Assembly (NCBI GenBank): GCA_963924555.1
Contig: OZ004587.1
Coordinates: 8,014,075-8,078,074, forward strand
DNA from: Crambe crambe
Lineage: Eukaryota > Porifera > Demospongiae > Poecilosclerida > Crambeidae
DNA length: 64,000 bases
Direction of reading: 5' to 3'
Shown here: positions 51,101 through 62,984 of the stretch, in pieces
Numbering within the stretch: the stretch's first letter is position 1
How the letters are laid out: every line of letters begins with the position of its first letter
Program-made: the position numbers and the translations under genes
Notes under the pieces: generated by a model
Databases searched by the model: none
What the model saw: the letters and a program-made list of their open reading frames with translations, nothing else
Told to the model about the DNA's origin: nothing

Positions 51101-53113
51101 GAACACATGTTTAATTGTATGTGGAGGGGATGGAGTTAATGACGTGTGCCATGCACTAATTTTCGTCCCTGCTAATGTGATTATGTTGGTCACTTTGACC
51201 CCCTTTTAATTAGATTGACTACTCCATTAGCTAAGGCACCAAGATCGGAAAAATCCTCATCAATTGGTTATCACAAAACATGTTATTGTGGTTCATATAA
51301 TCCACTCCTTTTCACTAGCTGGCCCAGTTGACACTGTTTCCTCATGTCACCTTCTTAAATCATTATTACATAAGCATGAGCATTCAGCATGGTGCCTAGA
51401 TTCACTCTTGGCTATTAGCTAAAACCTAAATCATTTTTAGCCTATAATTTACCAGACTTGGGAAAACACCAAAAATTGGCCCAAATGTTTTATGAGGTGC
51501 GAGATTATTGCAGAGGTGTGCTAAAATTCCAGTGGTTTGGTCATTTGATAGGAATACAGGCCAACCACAATCAAATTGTGCCACATTTTTGTGGGAATTT
51601 TTTGATATACAATACCCTTCCATTATTGATGTCTTGTGGTTAGCAACACAATGGTGATACAGCTATAACGTCACTGATATTAATTACATGATATTGTTGA
51701 CCCCTAGTCAAATATAGCTATGTGATTAATCTTGTTCCAATACCAAGATAAGATTGTGTAATTTAGATCAGATGATCCTATTGGTCAGATGGACTTTTAG
51801 CTATCACATGATGAAATAATAGCCTAGCACAAAAAAGCATTCATGTGAAATGAAATGATATGATATGATACGATAGGTCAAATGTCAGATCAAAAAAAAT
51901 GGTTCAATAAGCTATATGACACCAGCTAGTCTGCTAGGGACACGACACTAGCATAGGAACGGGGTCATGGACCAGGGCCCCCCTGTATTTAAAACTGAAT
52001 TGGCAAGCAAAATGGCATTCTAGCATTCAATATTTGTGGCACTGGGCCCCCATAAACTGAATCGTCAATCTGTCTTGTGGAGATTTGTCAAATGACAAAG
52101 TATTACATACCATAATGGTCATCAGCATTTGACCTATGACCATGGAGCTTGCTCACACATGTGTGAAGGAATTTGACAAACTAGGTGATCAATCATGCAT
52201 GCATGCATGAGCACAGACTAAAATGGGAGAGACTGAGTGATATCCCCCCATGCAGGTAGTTAGTTGCATGGGATTCCTTTTCTGTCTTAAAAGGCTAAGA
52301 CATTAATTATAATTATGCACTCTGAGTAGAATTCATTACTCTCCATTGATAATTGATAGTTTGCAGGGCTCCTAGCTGCTGCTGACAATACTTGCATAAA
52401 GACAGAGAGAGAGAGCCTTTTCTTGTAAAATACAACAAAATAATTATGGCCTTGAAAGCACTATATGATTACAGTCCTTTCTGTCTAGCCATTACGTATG
52501 TGCACTGAGTAGAATCCATAATAATTAATAGTTAATGATGCTGCTATATATCCATAGTAACCACAAGCTACTAGTATCACATCTTTGTGGATAAGGACGA
52601 TTCAAAATCAGTAGCTAACTACTTTACTTTACCACAATTGTACTCCCCCCCCCCCATGCCCTCTCAAATTTCGCAGTAGCTAATATGATTAAAATAATTA
52701 TAGCATACATAATAGCTACGTATGTCCGAATAGTCACTCTTGTTCTTTCACTAGTGTGATTATCTCAATGGTGATAACACTGACATGATTGGCATGAATG
52801 CATGCATGAACTTGCATTTATCCTGACCACTACAGTGGAGCCTTCAAATAATGGACACACCTAGGACCGAGCCTTTTATCGAGGTTGTCCTCTTTTTTTT
52901 TTGAATTGAGTGTATGTAGCTACAATCTCTTTCTGGGTGTCCTTTATCAGAGGTTCCACTGTATACATAGTTACATACATAATATTATGCTATGCTTCAG
53001 CTGGTTGAAGCTATCTTACTAGCTAGATACTTACTACCAGAAGCTATAGTCCATTCAGTCCTTAGCAACAGTGCCAAAACGCCCAGGAAAATCGCTTCCA
53101 CGAAGTGACCCAT
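33760..53113 (-). CDS. Calx-beta/EGF/NIDO-AMOP-VWD/SEA-like giant membrane protein (gene 6)
   Basis: Complete 57-exon gene of 9,129 nt, 3,042 aa. Exons in order: 53038-53113 (signal peptide [17 protein letters not shown]), 50736-50885 and 50382-50582 (Calx-beta), 26 EGF exons of 123 bp (49896 down to 45278), 44915-45064 and 44624-44818, 44375-44506 and 43960-44163, 43696-43830 and 43187-43417, 42809-42973 and 42364-42561 (four more Calx-beta), 42264-42281 linker, 41923-42092, 41343-41627, 40659-41182, 40341-40552, 39737-39933, 39278-39623, 38829-39074, 38261-38623 (NIDO-AMOP-VWD), 37753-37908, 37437-37559, 37017-37139, 36829-36954, 36540-36656, 36334-36474 (EGF), 36117-36271 (TPEETTP stalk), 35505-35614, 35143-35290 (SEA-like), 34515-34702 (membrane span), 33760-34105 (tail). 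NIDO-AMOP-VWD is the core of MUC4 and related proteins. Calx-beta and VWD also build sponge aggregation factors, but no Wreath domain is visible. Likely a surface adhesion protein. Confidence 0.9.
34160..34400. repeat. Degenerate tandem repeat in a gene 6 intron
   Basis: Repeats of ACCTATTCCAGCTACAGTGA and TAATCAGACCAC-type words. A related array (AATCAGGACCACTTTTAATG) lies at about 40000-40215 in another intron of the same gene. Confidence 0.6.
35143..36271 (-). other. SEA-like segment with furin-type site (gene 6)
   Basis: Exons 36117-36271, 35505-35614 and 35143-35290 encode a TPEETTP stalk, then a segment with two cysteines, the dibasic string RSRRKRQ and about 45 residues leading into the membrane exon. 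Position next to the membrane and length fit an SEA-type or MUC4-like juxtamembrane domain. The classical GSVVV cleavage motif is absent, so the SEA label is inference. The RSRRKR site matches proprotein-convertase specificity. Confidence 0.45.
35341..35470. mobile_element. Short inverted-repeat element
   Basis: Starts AGGGCTGCATT and ends AATGCAGCCCT, with ACTAT near both borders as a possible target duplication. It sits in the intron between the two SEA-like exons of gene 6. Confidence 0.6.
37918..37992. repeat. (CA)n microsatellite
   Basis: About 75 bp of pure CA. On the coding (minus) strand it is a GT run ending about 10 nt before the acceptor of EGF exon 37753-37908. Confidence 0.97.
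38261..42092 (-). other. NIDO-AMOP-VWD block of gene 6
   Basis: NIDO spans exons 41923-42092, 41343-41627 and the start of 40659-41182 ([31 protein letters not shown]). AMOP follows across the next junction with [19 protein letters not shown] and [16 protein letters not shown] begins [20 protein letters not shown] and contains [13 protein letters not shown], then FGQSWQID. The last exon matches the MUC4-type region after VWD and ends in an EGF-like CQNGGNC segment. The order NIDO-AMOP-VWD-EGF is diagnostic of MUC4-related proteins. Confidence 0.88.
39087..39181. repeat. (GT)n microsatellite
   Basis: About 95 bp of GT. On the coding strand it is a CA run ending about 12 nt before the acceptor of exon 38829-39074. 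Confidence 0.97.
45278..49896 (-). repeat. Tandem array of 26 EGF exons (gene 6)
   Basis: Each exon is 123 bp and phase 1-1. Two alternating types: A ([21 protein letters not shown]...) at 49774, 49413, 49047, 48698, 48333, 47974, 47623, 47264, 46909, 46545, 46185, 45824 and 45474; B ([20 protein letters not shown]...) at 49600, 49232, 48873, 48520, 48160, 47800, 47450, 47086, 46732, 46372, 46011 and 45650 (left ends given). A more divergent single exon, 45278-45400, closes the array. The A-B unit is about 360 bp, and the introns between copies are also nearly identical. The DI(D/N)EC start suits calcium-binding EGF domains. Confidence 0.95.
52832..52963. mobile_element. Dispersed ACAGTGGAACCTC element (second clean copy)
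   Basis: A 132-bp copy, TACAGTGGAGCCTTCAAATA to CAGAGGTTCCACTGTA, inside the first intron of gene 6. Confidence 0.65.
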
Positions 53114-53840
53114 CTCAGATCACAAAATGTAGGATTCCCTAAAATTTGAAATTGTGTTAGCTAGCTAGCTATCATTTTCTCAGGTGATCATGATTTTACA
53201 GTTTTATGTGTTAAACAAGGCTAGTTATAATATGATTAGATAAAGCAACTGCTTAAGTAGGAATACTTCTCTTAATAATATGTATGACAGCACCAGGAAG
53301 CTGCATGTAGCCAGCTAGGTGTAGCTATGCACACTATAGGTGTGCAGTGTACAACACACACACTATAAGTGTGCAATGTACACTTTCATTTTTACTGTGA
53401 TACCTTTATTGAAGCTGGAGGAATCACTTTGAAGAGGTGAGCATACAGCAGATACGCACGTATGTTGTAGATCAACTAATCAGATATGTTTCAAATCTTA
53501 ACTGCACCAGCTAGCCAACTGGAAGCACTGTAAGACGATACCCAACCCCTACACGAGGGGGCTGTATACCATTACTGCTGCTGCATTTTTGTGGTCTTGT
53601 AAGCACATACATTGTCCAATGGATTGTGATCACCTAAATAAACTCTATACAGGTGTCTGCATGGCCAGAGGCACTGCCATGGCCATACCAGAGTTTTTTT
53701 TTGTTATTTTGTGTGTGTCCTGTATGTGTGTGTATGCAATTTGACAACTTTAGTACATGGCATTGCCTAGAATTGAAATTAAAAATTAAGCTTTTCCAGC
53801 CCCCCCCTCCCCCCCTCCCCCCCTCCCCCCCTCCCCCCCC

Positions 53841-53875
<35 letters not shown>

Positions 53876-55160
53876 AGATGGTAGCTGGCTCCATGCTGTT
53901 CTGTCTGCTGGGGCCACCTGGCCTGGCAGGGAGACATCACTCAATGGTTACTCAATGGTTAAAATAAATAAAATAACCAAGTAGGGATGGCTGTGTATGG
54001 TTCCAAAATGTTCAAAAAATAACCCCTTGCCCACCACCAAATTCTCAATAATTAATCCACTGTCTAATTTCCCACAATAATTAATTTTTGTGCTGGTTTG
54101 TAATACTATAGTAATTCTTGCAATGATTCTATTGTTTCCAGCTGCTACTATTCCCACTGGGAGTAGCTAACATTCTCATAACTGTATACTGAAGTACCTA
54201 ATCATGCATGGAACACTTTTGGACACTTAGTATACTTCAGTATACTGAGTGTCACTAGCATGTACAATTAGTATACTTAGTATACAGCATGCACACTTAA
54301 TATCATGTTCTTTTGTATACTGAGTATACTAAGTATACTAAGTATTGCATGCATGGTTGACTAGTGCAGCATGAGTAATTGAAGTATAGCATATGCATGG
54401 TTGACACATCCTTGATTTCTGTTCAGTTATAAACACCTTAATTAAAAAGCAGGCAAAAAAGCTACTCCTTTGAATGAAGACAAAGTATCTTTGTAATACA
54501 AAATAACCTCCAAAAGAGGACAACCCCTCTACAAAGGGGCTCCAAATGTGTCCATCATTTGGAGGTTCCACTGTATAGAGGTTAGGTCAGATTCGTCTTT
54601 GTCCAGTGGGGCAAAGAGCATGAAGAGTTCTATGCCACAGTCTCAATATCAAGCTCTTATACATACGTAGCTAGCTAGTGCTGATTGGTTTATTACAAGG
54701 TCCAAGGACTTTAATCCAATCTGATTTCTATTATAGTATTTTTTCCCCCTTCAGTCTCATGAAAACATGACAGGGGACCACACCAGCTAACATTAGCCAA
54801 TAATAAAGGGTGACCCCAACACAAAAGAGGGAAGAGAATAGGTGCACGAACAAAGAATAAGTTAAACATGTTCAATTGTGTGTTAGTTGATATATATGAA
54901 GGATGCTCTGCAGCTCTTTTTTCTAAGTGCATACACATAATGACAACTTAGATTATTCATGAGAGTAGATGATATTCATGATCAAAGCTATAGAATATCT
55001 ATAGCTATATAGAGTAACACAAAGGAAGTATCAGATTGTGAAGAAATAACAGTGATTAGTAGCCAAGTCTATGTTAGCATCAACTCTGTGCTACTGTGAG
55101 TTACAGGTGAAGTATATAGATGCTATACAGACTTGCCATTTCATAAAAAATGTAAACATA

Positions 55161-55360
55161 ACCAACTGGCATTTGAGTAGTGTTGGCTTGGCTACCAATA
55201 TGATACACAACACTGAGCATGTGCACTAATAACAACTGGCATTTGAGTAGTGTTGGCTTGGCTACCAATATGATACACAACACTGAGCATGTGCACTAAT
55301 AACAACTGGCATTTGAGTAGTGTACCAATATGATACACAACACTGAGCATGTGCACTAAT
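55161..55360. repeat. 70-bp tandem repeat, three copies
   Basis: Copies begin at 55161, 55231 and 55301 (AACAACTGGCATTTGAGTAG). The third has lost about ten bases internally. Confidence 0.92.
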
Positions 55361-56102
55361 AATAATGTACATAGTTCATATTTGCAAGAGTATGACTGCA
55401 ATGAAGACAATTAATCCTCTTAAATTTACAAGTACCTTGTATTATAACTAGGGCAATGTTCAACATTCAGTTGACAGCGAGCGAGCAAGCAAGTATTCTT
55501 CAACGATTTTCATTTGCTGTTGAGTATCTGTAGCAATGTGCAGCATTTGACAGTGAGCAATTAAAGTAGCTGATAGGCTTCAGTGCTTGATATTGCTAAG
55601 AGTCATGTAAGTGGTGGCAGGCAGCTGCATACATACTTACCTCAAAGCACTTAGATAAGCCTAGTGCCTACAAGCCGCTTAGATAAGCCTCTTGTGCCTG
55701 CTGCCCAAAAGGCTGTAGAAATGTTGAGCTGATAGTTCATTTGTGCTTTGCTGATGTGTTATGTAGCTAAGTGGCAGGCAGCTGCATGCATGGAAAACTA
55801 AGTACTTACCACAAAGCACTTGGATATGTCTAGTGCCTACAATCCACTTAGATAAGCCTAGCCCTACTATCCACCATGCTATATACAAAGCGATGTAGAA
55901 ATCAATCAAGCAATTGCAACTGGAGCATGCGCATAAGTGCACGCGCAGGGGCGCTACTATTGCACGACACGTACGTACGTACGTACGTACGCCTGGGGCA
56001 TTTTGGAGTGTAGACCTAGATATATATATTTATTCTTACAGACCACGCCCACTAGTACATTTTCCCCATAGACGAGCCGTTGAATAAATCCCCATATTCA
56101 AC

Positions 56103-57206
56103 CATAGATATAAGAGGCTTACGGGATTGGAAACGGATCACGTGCTCTCGTTAGCAACTAACAAGGCGCGTTGACAGCTGAATGACATAGCACTTTTGTC
56201 AAAGTTGCTGTTCTGACAAGATCCGTGAGGTAAGACTTATGCCAATGATACTATAATACACTAGGGCATAGATTTACTGTATGAAATAAATTTCAGCTCA
56301 GATTTTCAAGTTTATTCCTACAAATACTACTGTAGTGGTTAATGGGACTGTAATCCCTCTCACGCTTGATGGAATTAATTGCTGTTGCCCATTTTCTGAT
56401 CAAAAGGCATGTAAACTTTAGCTACATGGAATAGTAATGTTGGTTTTTGTATTAGCTGACATATATTGTCTCTAGCATTTGCAAGTGGTGTTAAAACTGT
56501 AATCCCTCTCCCAAGAAATAGATTAACAATATTGAAACTGTATTAGTTATTTCAGGGAAAGGATAGAACAGTAAATGGAATTGATGCATTCGTTTTCTAT
56601 ACAATAGTCATCCTATGGAGATGGCAAGCTTACTATATTTCCCCCCTAATATCCATAGGGTCCACAGGACAGCTGACTGAGCCGAATTCTTGAGGTGGAT
56701 GGTGTCAAAACCCAACAGCCAAAAGCTGGAAGTATTGCAATAATGTTGATGAGGGAGAACTGAGCAGAAACTGGCGGATAACTTTGGGGCAAAATTATCT
56801 AGCTATAATAATAATGAATTTATGTCTAATTTTAATACCAAAAGTCATTCTGGCCTTTCTTTCAAATCAATCACATGAAATTAATGTATAATGAGCAATG
56901 ATAGGTACTCATAGTTATAATTACAAGGAAAAAAGTTATGAATAATTAATAACTTCCTTCCTCAGACTCTCCAACTTCAACTCTCTGACTCTTCACTTCT
57001 TCATTACCTTCCCCTTAGCTTACTTGTACTATTCTGTGAGCTGTAGGGGCAGAATATCACTTTAACTGCCTTGAAAGGAGTGAATATTGATCTCTTTTCA
57101 CAACGATTAATATAATTAATGCTGCATGCGCGTGCGCATCTGTCAACGCGCCACGGTTGTGCAGTTCATTGGGCGTTTCCAATCCCGTAAAACCTCTTAT
57201 ATCTTA
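56103..57206. mobile_element. 1.1-kb non-autonomous DNA element
   Basis: The left end (TAGATATAAGAGGCTTACGG) and right end (reverse complement, about 57173-57206) pair over roughly 70 bp, extending inward to GGCGCGTTGACAG and CTGTCAACGCGCC. No open frame of useful size inside, so it is probably a deletion derivative of a terminal-inverted-repeat transposon. Confidence 0.7.
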
Positions 57207-57494
57207 GATTCAACGGCTATATTCAACGGTATACTACGCATGCGCAGACTAGCCTAGTAACCTTTTTGGTCGACATTTCTGAAGATGATATGCAAGCTTA
57301 ATTGAATCTTACAGCGGTTTGTCAAAGTGTATTAGTCATTTGTAGGGCCTGGTAGGCTGCTAGGCTTATCTAAAGTGCTTCGTAGTGATATTACAGGTTC
57401 TCATAACAGCTTCCTACAGACGTATGTTTATATGACGGCTATAAACACTCCTTAGACTTGTTAGTTGTGACATATGTAGTGCACTGTAAGAATA

Positions 57495-57603
57495 AATCAC
57501 TTATTACACTCGTCAGCTGTGAGATATGGCGGGATATTTCACTCGCCTTCGGCTCGTGAAATATCTCCCCATATCTCACACTGACTCGTGTAATAAGTCT
57601 TAT
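57495..57603. mobile_element. Near-perfect fold-back hairpin
   Basis: ACTTATTACAC...GAGATATGG...GATATTTCA pairs with its reverse complement around a CTCGCCTTCGGCTCG centre, giving about 50-bp arms. It lies about 150 bp downstream of the gene 7 stop. Confidence 0.75.
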
Positions 57604-57752
57604 AATTATATTTAAAATTTCAATGAGTCATGACCTGAGAGTCAGCTCACTCGCTTCGCTCGCTCGCTGCAATTATACTCTGGCTATTGAATATAACACA
57701 AAGGAAGTATCAGATTGTGAAGAAGTAATCAAGGCATATATTATACATTGGT

Positions 57753-60700
57753 TCAGTTTTTTCCAAAAGTCATGACTTCCATATAGTCTGACATGGATTC
57801 AAGTACTTCTGAAAGACTGACACATAACTGGCTAAAGGTTGGTCTCTCCTCTGGGTCATGCATCCAGCACTGCTCCATGATAGAAAATCTATAGAATCAA
57901 GCAATATAACAAACAAACAATATTTCTAAAAAACAAAAACAAAAAATTCCTCTCCAGGCCTGTTACATCATAGACTATAGAGGTTCCAGAATGGACTGGA
58001 AATGATTAATTACATCCGCCTTGCGGTGTTCCGTATATTTATGGTAATACTTACCGGATATTGTATTCTGGGCCGGCTGTTTCCATCAATTAATTAACTG
58101 TCTAGTGAATTTCTACAACCAAATATGTACCCAAAATGGATAAAAACAATACCATGCAACACTGCAAACTTTATATGAACTGCTTATATTACAGTATGAG
58201 CTAGATTGGTTAAACTTGGTTCTAGAAAATTACACAAAGCAGGTATACTATTTGACAAAGAAAGGTGTAGTAGTTAGTAACAATGTAGTAGAAAGTTGAT
58301 ATGTATCTTTTAAAACAATTTACTAACATGTACTTCAAGTCCTCAACCACATTAACTATGGATGATAGAACTACTTCAGGAGATAAAATTACACAAAGTA
58401 TTTATATGCAATTTTAACTACTAGAGCACACTTTAACTCGAGTTTTGCTCTGACAATAATCCCAGAGTCTTGGCATCTTGTAGTATAGTCTCCCTGGCAG
58501 AGTTCAGTCTCTTCATAGCCACTTACAAGCTTGTACGGTTAACCACTAAAGTGATCTTTCCTGTTCATGGAGATACAGCTGCAGCGCAATAGGCGCAACA
58601 CGGATATCACACGACCGGAAGTGCTTGTTAATATTAATTTAATAGGCATTTCCAGTCCATGTAGGAACCTATATAGTCTATGGTTACATTTATACAATGA
58701 AACCTCTCACTTGTAACCTCTCCTTTTGTCCTTTGTAGAGAGGTTTTGTCTTCTTTTGGTTATTTTTGTCAACAAAGGTACTTTTAGATTGCTGAGAGAT
58801 TTGTCCACTTTCAGCATGTCTGAGGTTCCATTGACTGTATAACATTAGCTAGAAGCTTACATGTGATCATCACAGGCTGTGTTTGCAGGTTTTTCCAGTC
58901 TCTGGTCAGTCTTCAGGTAGTTAAGCACTGCGATTGGGTGCATGTCACGATAGGGACTCTGGCCTACTGAGAACACTTCCCACATTGTGACACCAAAAGA
59001 CCACTGCAGAAAAATAAAATGAGTCATATTAACACTTCTACAGTGGAACCGGCACTCCAAAGATCTCCACAAAGGACAATACCAAATAAAAATTGCCAAT
59101 GAAAAGAGGACAATTTCTCTACAAAGGACGAAAAGGATGGGTGTGTCCATTACTCATTGGTTCTCTGTAATAAGGAAACGTCATGTATTTTAGATATAGC
59201 TTTAGCTACCACATCAGTCTTTTCAGTGAAGATTCCTTCTTCCACACTCTCTAGAGCCATCCACTTTATTGGCAGCTTCAGTCCAGATGTCTCCTCCTGC
59301 CGGAAATAGTTCTTGCCACTTGTGTCCTCAGAAAGACCAAAGTCTGCGACTTTTATCATCCAAGAACTATCAATCCTAGATTATAATAAATAGACTTTTT
59401 TTCCCCCTGATTTTGTGAGCTGGTCTATAAAAAGGGTTCAACTTTGTCACTTCTTCACATAGAGAGAGAGAGTTTCTACAATACTGTTGATGATGTCTTA
59501 CACTTAACTAACTCACATGCAATTTCGAGCAGCTAGGTCACGATGGACGACTTTCTTAGCAGCTAAATACTCCATTCCCTTGCAGACTTGGAGACACATG
59601 TCTGATAACCTCTTACAAACTGAATTTACCTATATGGTATGAAAACAGAACCTCAAATAATTGGGAAGTTTAAAGTGAGGAGATGTTAGATTGATTACGT
59701 CATCATATGAGGATTCTTCTGACAGAGTGAGTCCACTCTTGTTATCTTTGAGGTAGGTCTTAAGACTGCCGTGGGTCATGAAGGGCATGACCACATAGGG
59801 GGAAGGACCAGCATCGATGCATATGCCCAGTAGGGTCAGCACATTTGGGTGCTTGAAGTCCTTCATCCATTTACACTCTTGAATCAACTCTTCAAATTGT
59901 GAAGGATCTGAACGGGAGATTTTTTGATAGGGAGAGAGTGGTAGCTAATTTTGCGTTTGTGCAATCATTAAGTAATTTTTGCTATTGAACAAGACAATGG
60001 AATATTACTTCCAATGAATCTATTTATAAGGAGAATAATAACTTGATACTATTATTAAATTTTGGTGTTTGGAGAGATTAAAAAATACCTGTAGCTATGT
60101 ACCTTTCTGCACTTTCACTGCCACCAGGTTTGGAGTGTTGTAGTAGTCATTTTTCCCTGATATTACTGAAACTGTGGATACCTTTCTTTCCCTTCCGCCA
60201 GCAATGTAGTGGGCTTTGTAGACCATGCCAAACTCACCTACATAGGACAATCATTTTTAATCCAAATAATCATTTAGGTCTATGTAGATTCCTTATTTGT
60301 CATCACCTCCCTCATCACCCCCGGGACCCACTTCCCCACAGAACCTCCTCAACAGTCATATCAACTTGGGAGTCACCCAGATATTTTGATACTATTTTGG
60401 TCATAAATAAAGGGAAAGTGTTTGATGTGAAACAAGGAATCAATTTTGCCAGGCCTTATACTAAAATAATAAAGTGAAAATAGATAAAGCAATTTCAATG
60501 AACTTGAGATGGGCCAAAGATCTAAGTTGAAGTGTATCTATAGATTACCTTCTCCTATGACATCCATAAGCCTCAAGTGAGAGTTAGGAATGACAAGATC
60601 ATCCATCTGGGAGGCAACTAGTTTCTTCCGGGACTCCTCAATCAGCATCTTTTTCTGAGTGTTCTGCCTTTCCAAGAACGACATCTCTAGGTCCAATAAT

Positions 60701-62984
60701 CTGAAAAGAAAGGATGGCAGAATTCAATAGCTAACTAACCTATCAAGTTTTAATAATTCTCAATGAGTCATGCAGTGGAACTATACAGTGGAACCTCTGA
60801 TAGAGGACAAACTTCTTGACAAGGGACAATCTAAAAGTACCTTTGTATTTACACTCCTAAAGAGGAGAATCTCTCAAGAGATTTCACTGTAGCTAATTCG
60901 TTCTATAGCTAGCTAACCCAGTTTTATCATTGGATATTCTCCTCATCATTTTAGCCTTTCGATTCTTCTTATTCTTCTTCCTTTTCTTCGCACAGCAGAC
61001 GACGATCAAACAGATCAGCACAAAACTGACGAGTATCAGACCACCAATCACAATCACGATTATTTGCCATAAGGAGAGAGGTGCAGCTGCTCCAATAGGA
61101 TCTGCTGTTTGTGCTAGTAGAGAAGTTACTGGGATACTTCTAGTACTGTTGGGTGTCTCGGTAGGTGTCCCAGTACTTGCTTCAGTGGGACCTATATACA
61201 AGAAGAAAGGAAAGATTGGCTAGTCTTCCTCTCACTGCTATCTGAACTGTAATAGAACAGTGGAGTAATACCATACCTAAATTTGTTTACATGTATTCAA
61301 CAGCTTCAGCCAATAGTTCAATTAGCTGGGTGTTCTTTATTTGAAAAGTTTGTTCCTATTTATATTCATACCATAACAGGTATAGTTATTCCTTCGTGCC
61401 CTGCACCTAAGCTTTACGAATGTATGCATTCCCTTGTCTAATGATTACAGAAGAGGTCCCCCATGGAGGGGAGGGGGCTAACTAATGTTGTACTGAACGT
61501 ACTAGGAGGTAGGCAGCGAACCCCTGCATCCTGGCTGTGGGTGCAAAAATGAGTTGTTATGAAAGAACACTGAACCAGATGAGCCTCTGTTCCATCGCAG
61601 TCAACCTCGGAGAGACTTACTCGACCCGTTCCCTCTCCAAATTCAGCTCCTCTTGTTACTAAGGCACCTAATAAAGGAATAGTGAACATTAACTCAGACT
61701 AATAACAGTCAAACCTCCAAATAAAGCACACCCTCAATCACTGATACTTAATTGTTGACAACCATAACCTCTTGATAAAGGACCCCTCTCTATGATGGAC
61801 AAAATACTTGGTCTCAACTAGTCTTTTTGAGAGATTTCACTGTATTTATGATTGGTTACCTTCCGGTGAGTAACCTAGCTGTCGGCACACCACATTTGCA
61901 TCAAACATGTCCCACAGGTCATCACACACTGTGCCCCAGCGGTGATCTCGTTGGCACACTTCTACACGACCCTCCAGTGAGGAATTCCCTCCAATTAACT
62001 GGACATCATCAGGGATACAGCTTGGATTTGTCATGGCATAGAAAATTGGTGATTGAGGACCTGGGGCGATACTTCCTGATGAAGGGACGCGATAGGTAGG
62101 AAACACAACGATCCCATAGGTGGTGTTGGGCGTGTTGCAGCGTGTGCAATTGTAAGTCACCTGACTGTTACTCACTTCAGTGAAGTTCAAAGTGTTGTCG
62201 ATGAAAATTTTAACATGATAGTCAATGAGTTCATTATTCTGCTCCAGACAAGGCACAGGGTTCCATCGGAATTCGATATGCCATATGTCCATAGTTACCA
62301 CTTGAATGTCTTCAACTGTTGAAGCTGGTCCTTTATAAGATGACATTGTATATACACTCTTATGCAATGATTTCATCAAATTCCAATCATCCCCACACAA
62401 TATTCAATGAATTTTGTTGCACTCTTTGGAAAATTGGCCATGTGTCTGGCAATGTCAATATTCATGCATCTATAATTGTCTACTTAAGCTATAGATGTGT
62501 TGACATCTACTACAGTGGAACCTCTGAATAATGGACACATTTGGTCTTTTGTCCTTTGTAGAGAGGTTGTCTTCTTTTGGAGGTTACTTCATGTAGCTAG
62601 CTATAGGTACTTTTAGATTCTCCTTTATTGAGAGTTTTGTCCTTTAATAGAAATTCCACTGTATTGACATCGACTAATCCAACTTACTTGCTCCAAGGGT
62701 AGTGGTGTTGGTACTGGCCGTGGAATTGACAGCTCCAGATCCCGTCCTCACTGCAGTGATGTTGAGTCTATATTGACTAAACTCCTCCACACCTTCTATA
62801 GTGACCCTTCTGGAAGAAACATCTGTGATCCTAACAGTTCTTGTTGGCACATCTGCATTTTCACAAGGTCCAATGTATGAAGCTGTGATGATAAACTCCT
62901 CTGTGCTTGACTCCAAGTTTGTTGAGTATGTCCAATTGAATACAATCGTAGTAGTTGATGGAACCACAGTAGAAATGCTTATTT
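57753..62984 (-). CDS. FN3-SRCR receptor tyrosine kinase (gene 7, 5' end off window)
   Basis: Eleven exons: 62688-62984, 61860-62330, 61503-61667, 60918-61191, 60549-60700, 60103-60237, 59699-59907, 59517-59629, 59210-59375, 58861-59003 and 57753-57888. They encode 752 aa plus stop. Ectodomain: two FN3-like domains, then one SRCR domain ([29 protein letters not shown], split by a phase 1 intron). A Thr/Ser-rich stalk leads to a membrane span ([20 protein letters not shown]) and a basic stop-transfer KKRKKNKK. Kinase: glycine loop [15 protein letters not shown] lysine, HRDLAARN catalytic loop, [21 protein letters not shown] and [12 protein letters not shown], so all catalytic residues are present. 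NYFRQEE carries the probable activation-loop tyrosine. Ligand unknown. The 5' end, with the signal peptide, should lie beyond 64000. Confidence 0.92.

Larger units (their letters stand above)
53114..57752. other. Intergenic region between genes 6 and 7
   Basis: 4.6 kb with no exon I can support. It holds a poly-C tract (about 53800-53875), a TAGTATAC-rich stretch (54190-54345), a 70-bp tandem repeat (55161-55360), an ACGT run (55967-55991), a 1.1-kb inverted-repeat element (56103-57206) and a hairpin (57495-57603). Confidence 0.6.

Noticed and set aside
53634..53967. Poly-Gly and poly-Pro frames
   Set aside because: Low-complexity C/G run in the intergenic region.
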